Source: Tepidimonas sp.
Lineage (GTDB): Bacteria; Pseudomonadota; Gammaproteobacteria; Burkholderiales; Burkholderiaceae_C
Length of the DNA: 5,760 nt
Direction: 5' to 3'
Assembly: GCA_025054905.1 (NCBI GenBank)
Contig: JANWZF010000171.1
Location: 1 to 5,760, forward strand
Positions 5,049 through 5,760 of this stretch are shown here, piece after piece. The position numbers were made by a program, and so were the translations under genes. Within the stretch, counting starts at the first letter, position 1, and every line of letters begins with the position of its first letter. Below the pieces are notes generated by a model that was not told where the DNA came from, ran no database searches, and saw only the letters and a program-made list of their open reading frames with translations.

Positions 5049-5760
5049 TCAGTAGCGGTGGCCGGTCAGAAACAGCACCGTGCGCATGACGGCAAACGCC
5101 AGCATATCGCGCAGCTTGACGTGCCACGGGCGCTGGCGCAGCGCCTGCAGCTGCAACGCGGTGCCCTGCTCGCGCAGCAACTGCTCCAGCCGGCGGCTGA
5201 GCGCCTGCGCGAAGCGGCGGTCGGTGGTGACCACATTGGCCTCGCGCGCCAGCAGCAGGCTGATCGGATCGAGGTTGCTGGAGCCCACTGTGGCCCAGCG
5301 CTCATCCACCACCGCCACCTTGGCGTGCAGCGCGCTGGGCGCATATTCGTGGATCTCGACCCCGGCGGCCAGCAGCGCCTGGTGCACCGGCCGCGGCGCG
5401 TGGTACTGCAAAAAACGCTCGTACTTGCCCTGGATCAGCAGACGCACCCGCACCCCGCGCTGCACCGCCTGGACCAGTGCGCGGCGAAGCCGGCGGCCAG
5501 GAATGAAGTACGCGTTGGCAATGATGATCTGCTGGCGTGCCGCGCCGATCGCCTTCAGGTACGCCCGCTCGATGTCGTGGCGGTGGCGCAGGTTGTCGCG
5601 CCACAGCAGCGCGGCCGCTGCCCCACGCACCTGCGCGGCCACATCCGGGGCCGCCGCGCCCGGTGGGGCGCGCAGCAGCTCGTCCAGCCACGTCACGCTT
5701 TCGCGCAGGGCGCTCCAGGCCAACCGCAGCTCGCGCTGCGCCACGGCCTGCACCGCCTGC
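5049..5760 (-). CDS. clsB: Cardiolipin synthase B (ClsB, phospholipase D superfamily), C-terminal half, cut by the right edge
   Basis: A membrane-associated phospholipase D-type enzyme that makes cardiolipin from phosphatidylglycerol by phosphatidyl transfer. The 236 visible residues contain the second HKD half: WRDNLRHRHDIERAYLKAI, the core strand IIIANAYFIPG, GVRVRLLIQGKYE, then LHAKVAVVD...GSSNLDPISL, the full HxKx4Dx6GSxN motif encoded at about 5327-5274. The wording RDNxxHRxDIE and NLDPxSLxLxxEANV matches ClsB (E. coli YbhO) better than ClsA or ClsC. The C-terminus is a hydrophobic stretch (AFAVMRTVLFL) ending GHRY. The reading frame is open to the edge; the family is about 400 residues, so the start and first HKD motif lie outside. 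The GTG at 5753-5751 is internal. folE follows after 57 bp, probably in the same transcript. Confidence 0.94.
   Translation of the reverse strand, partial: QAVQAVAQRELRLAWSALRESVTWLDELLRAPPGAAAPDVAAQVRGAAAALLWRDNLRHRHDIERAYLKAIGAARQQIIIANAYFIPGRRLRRALVQAVQRGVRVRLLIQGKYERFLQYHAPRPVHQALLAAGVEIHEYAPSALHAKVAVVDERWATVGSSNLDPISLLLAREANVVTTDRRFAQALSRRLEQLLREQGTALQLQALRQRPWHVKLRDMLAFAVMRTVLFLTGHRY

Noticed and set aside
5034..5049. Possible intrinsic terminator (G-run, C-run, then TTT on the plus strand)
   Set aside because: The T-run is on the wrong strand for clsB and no plus-strand gene precedes it; the stem is only 4 bp.
1..5760. Mobile element, CRISPR array, toxin-antitoxin or phage defence system
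   Set aside because: No transposase, terminal repeats, spaced direct repeats, small toxin/antitoxin pair or nuclease/helicase module was seen; gene content and composition are uniform housekeeping chromosome.

Overview
The window is ordinary chromosomal DNA from a GC-rich betaproteobacterium, most likely of the order Burkholderiales (Comamonadaceae-like). The evidence is the strong G/C bias at third codon positions, the protein subtypes (especially the FolE and ClsB variants) and the gene order rhodanese/grxC diverging from gpmA-ctpA-moeB, which from memory is common in that order. No mobile element, tRNA, rRNA, CRISPR array or phage gene is visible.

Layout, left to right. A minus-strand pair runs off the left edge: a membrane-anchored rhodanese (190-603) followed by grxC (1-128, cut by the edge after the CPYC active site). 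A 124-bp divergent intergenic region (604-727) holds a perfect 10-bp palindrome that provides a -10-like hexamer on each strand. To its right is a plus-strand block: gpmA (728-1474), a 99-bp gap with inverted repeats and a likely promoter, ctpA (1574-3037) and moeB (3065-3829). From the right edge a minus-strand block comes in: clsB (5049 to beyond 5760, C-terminal half only), folE (4251-4991) and a short BLUF photoreceptor gene (3813-4238). The two blocks meet tail to tail, with the last 17 bp of moeB and the BLUF gene overlapping. Nearly all of the sequence is coding; the longest non-coding stretch is 124 bp.

Functions. Most genes are housekeeping: glycolysis (GpmA), envelope proteolysis (CtpA), activation of a ubiquitin-like sulfur carrier (MoeB/ThiF family), thiol redox and sulfur handling (GrxC, rhodanese), pterin/folate entry (FolE) and cardiolipin synthesis (ClsB). 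The least routine element is the BLUF gene, which starts 12 bp after folE and keeps all the flavin-photocycle residues, so a blue-light sensor appears to be co-transcribed with the first enzyme of pterin synthesis.

I see no convincing new system. The points worth a second look are the folE-BLUF coupling, the symmetric divergent promoter, the start choice that decides the rhodanese's topology, and the convergent gene overlap.
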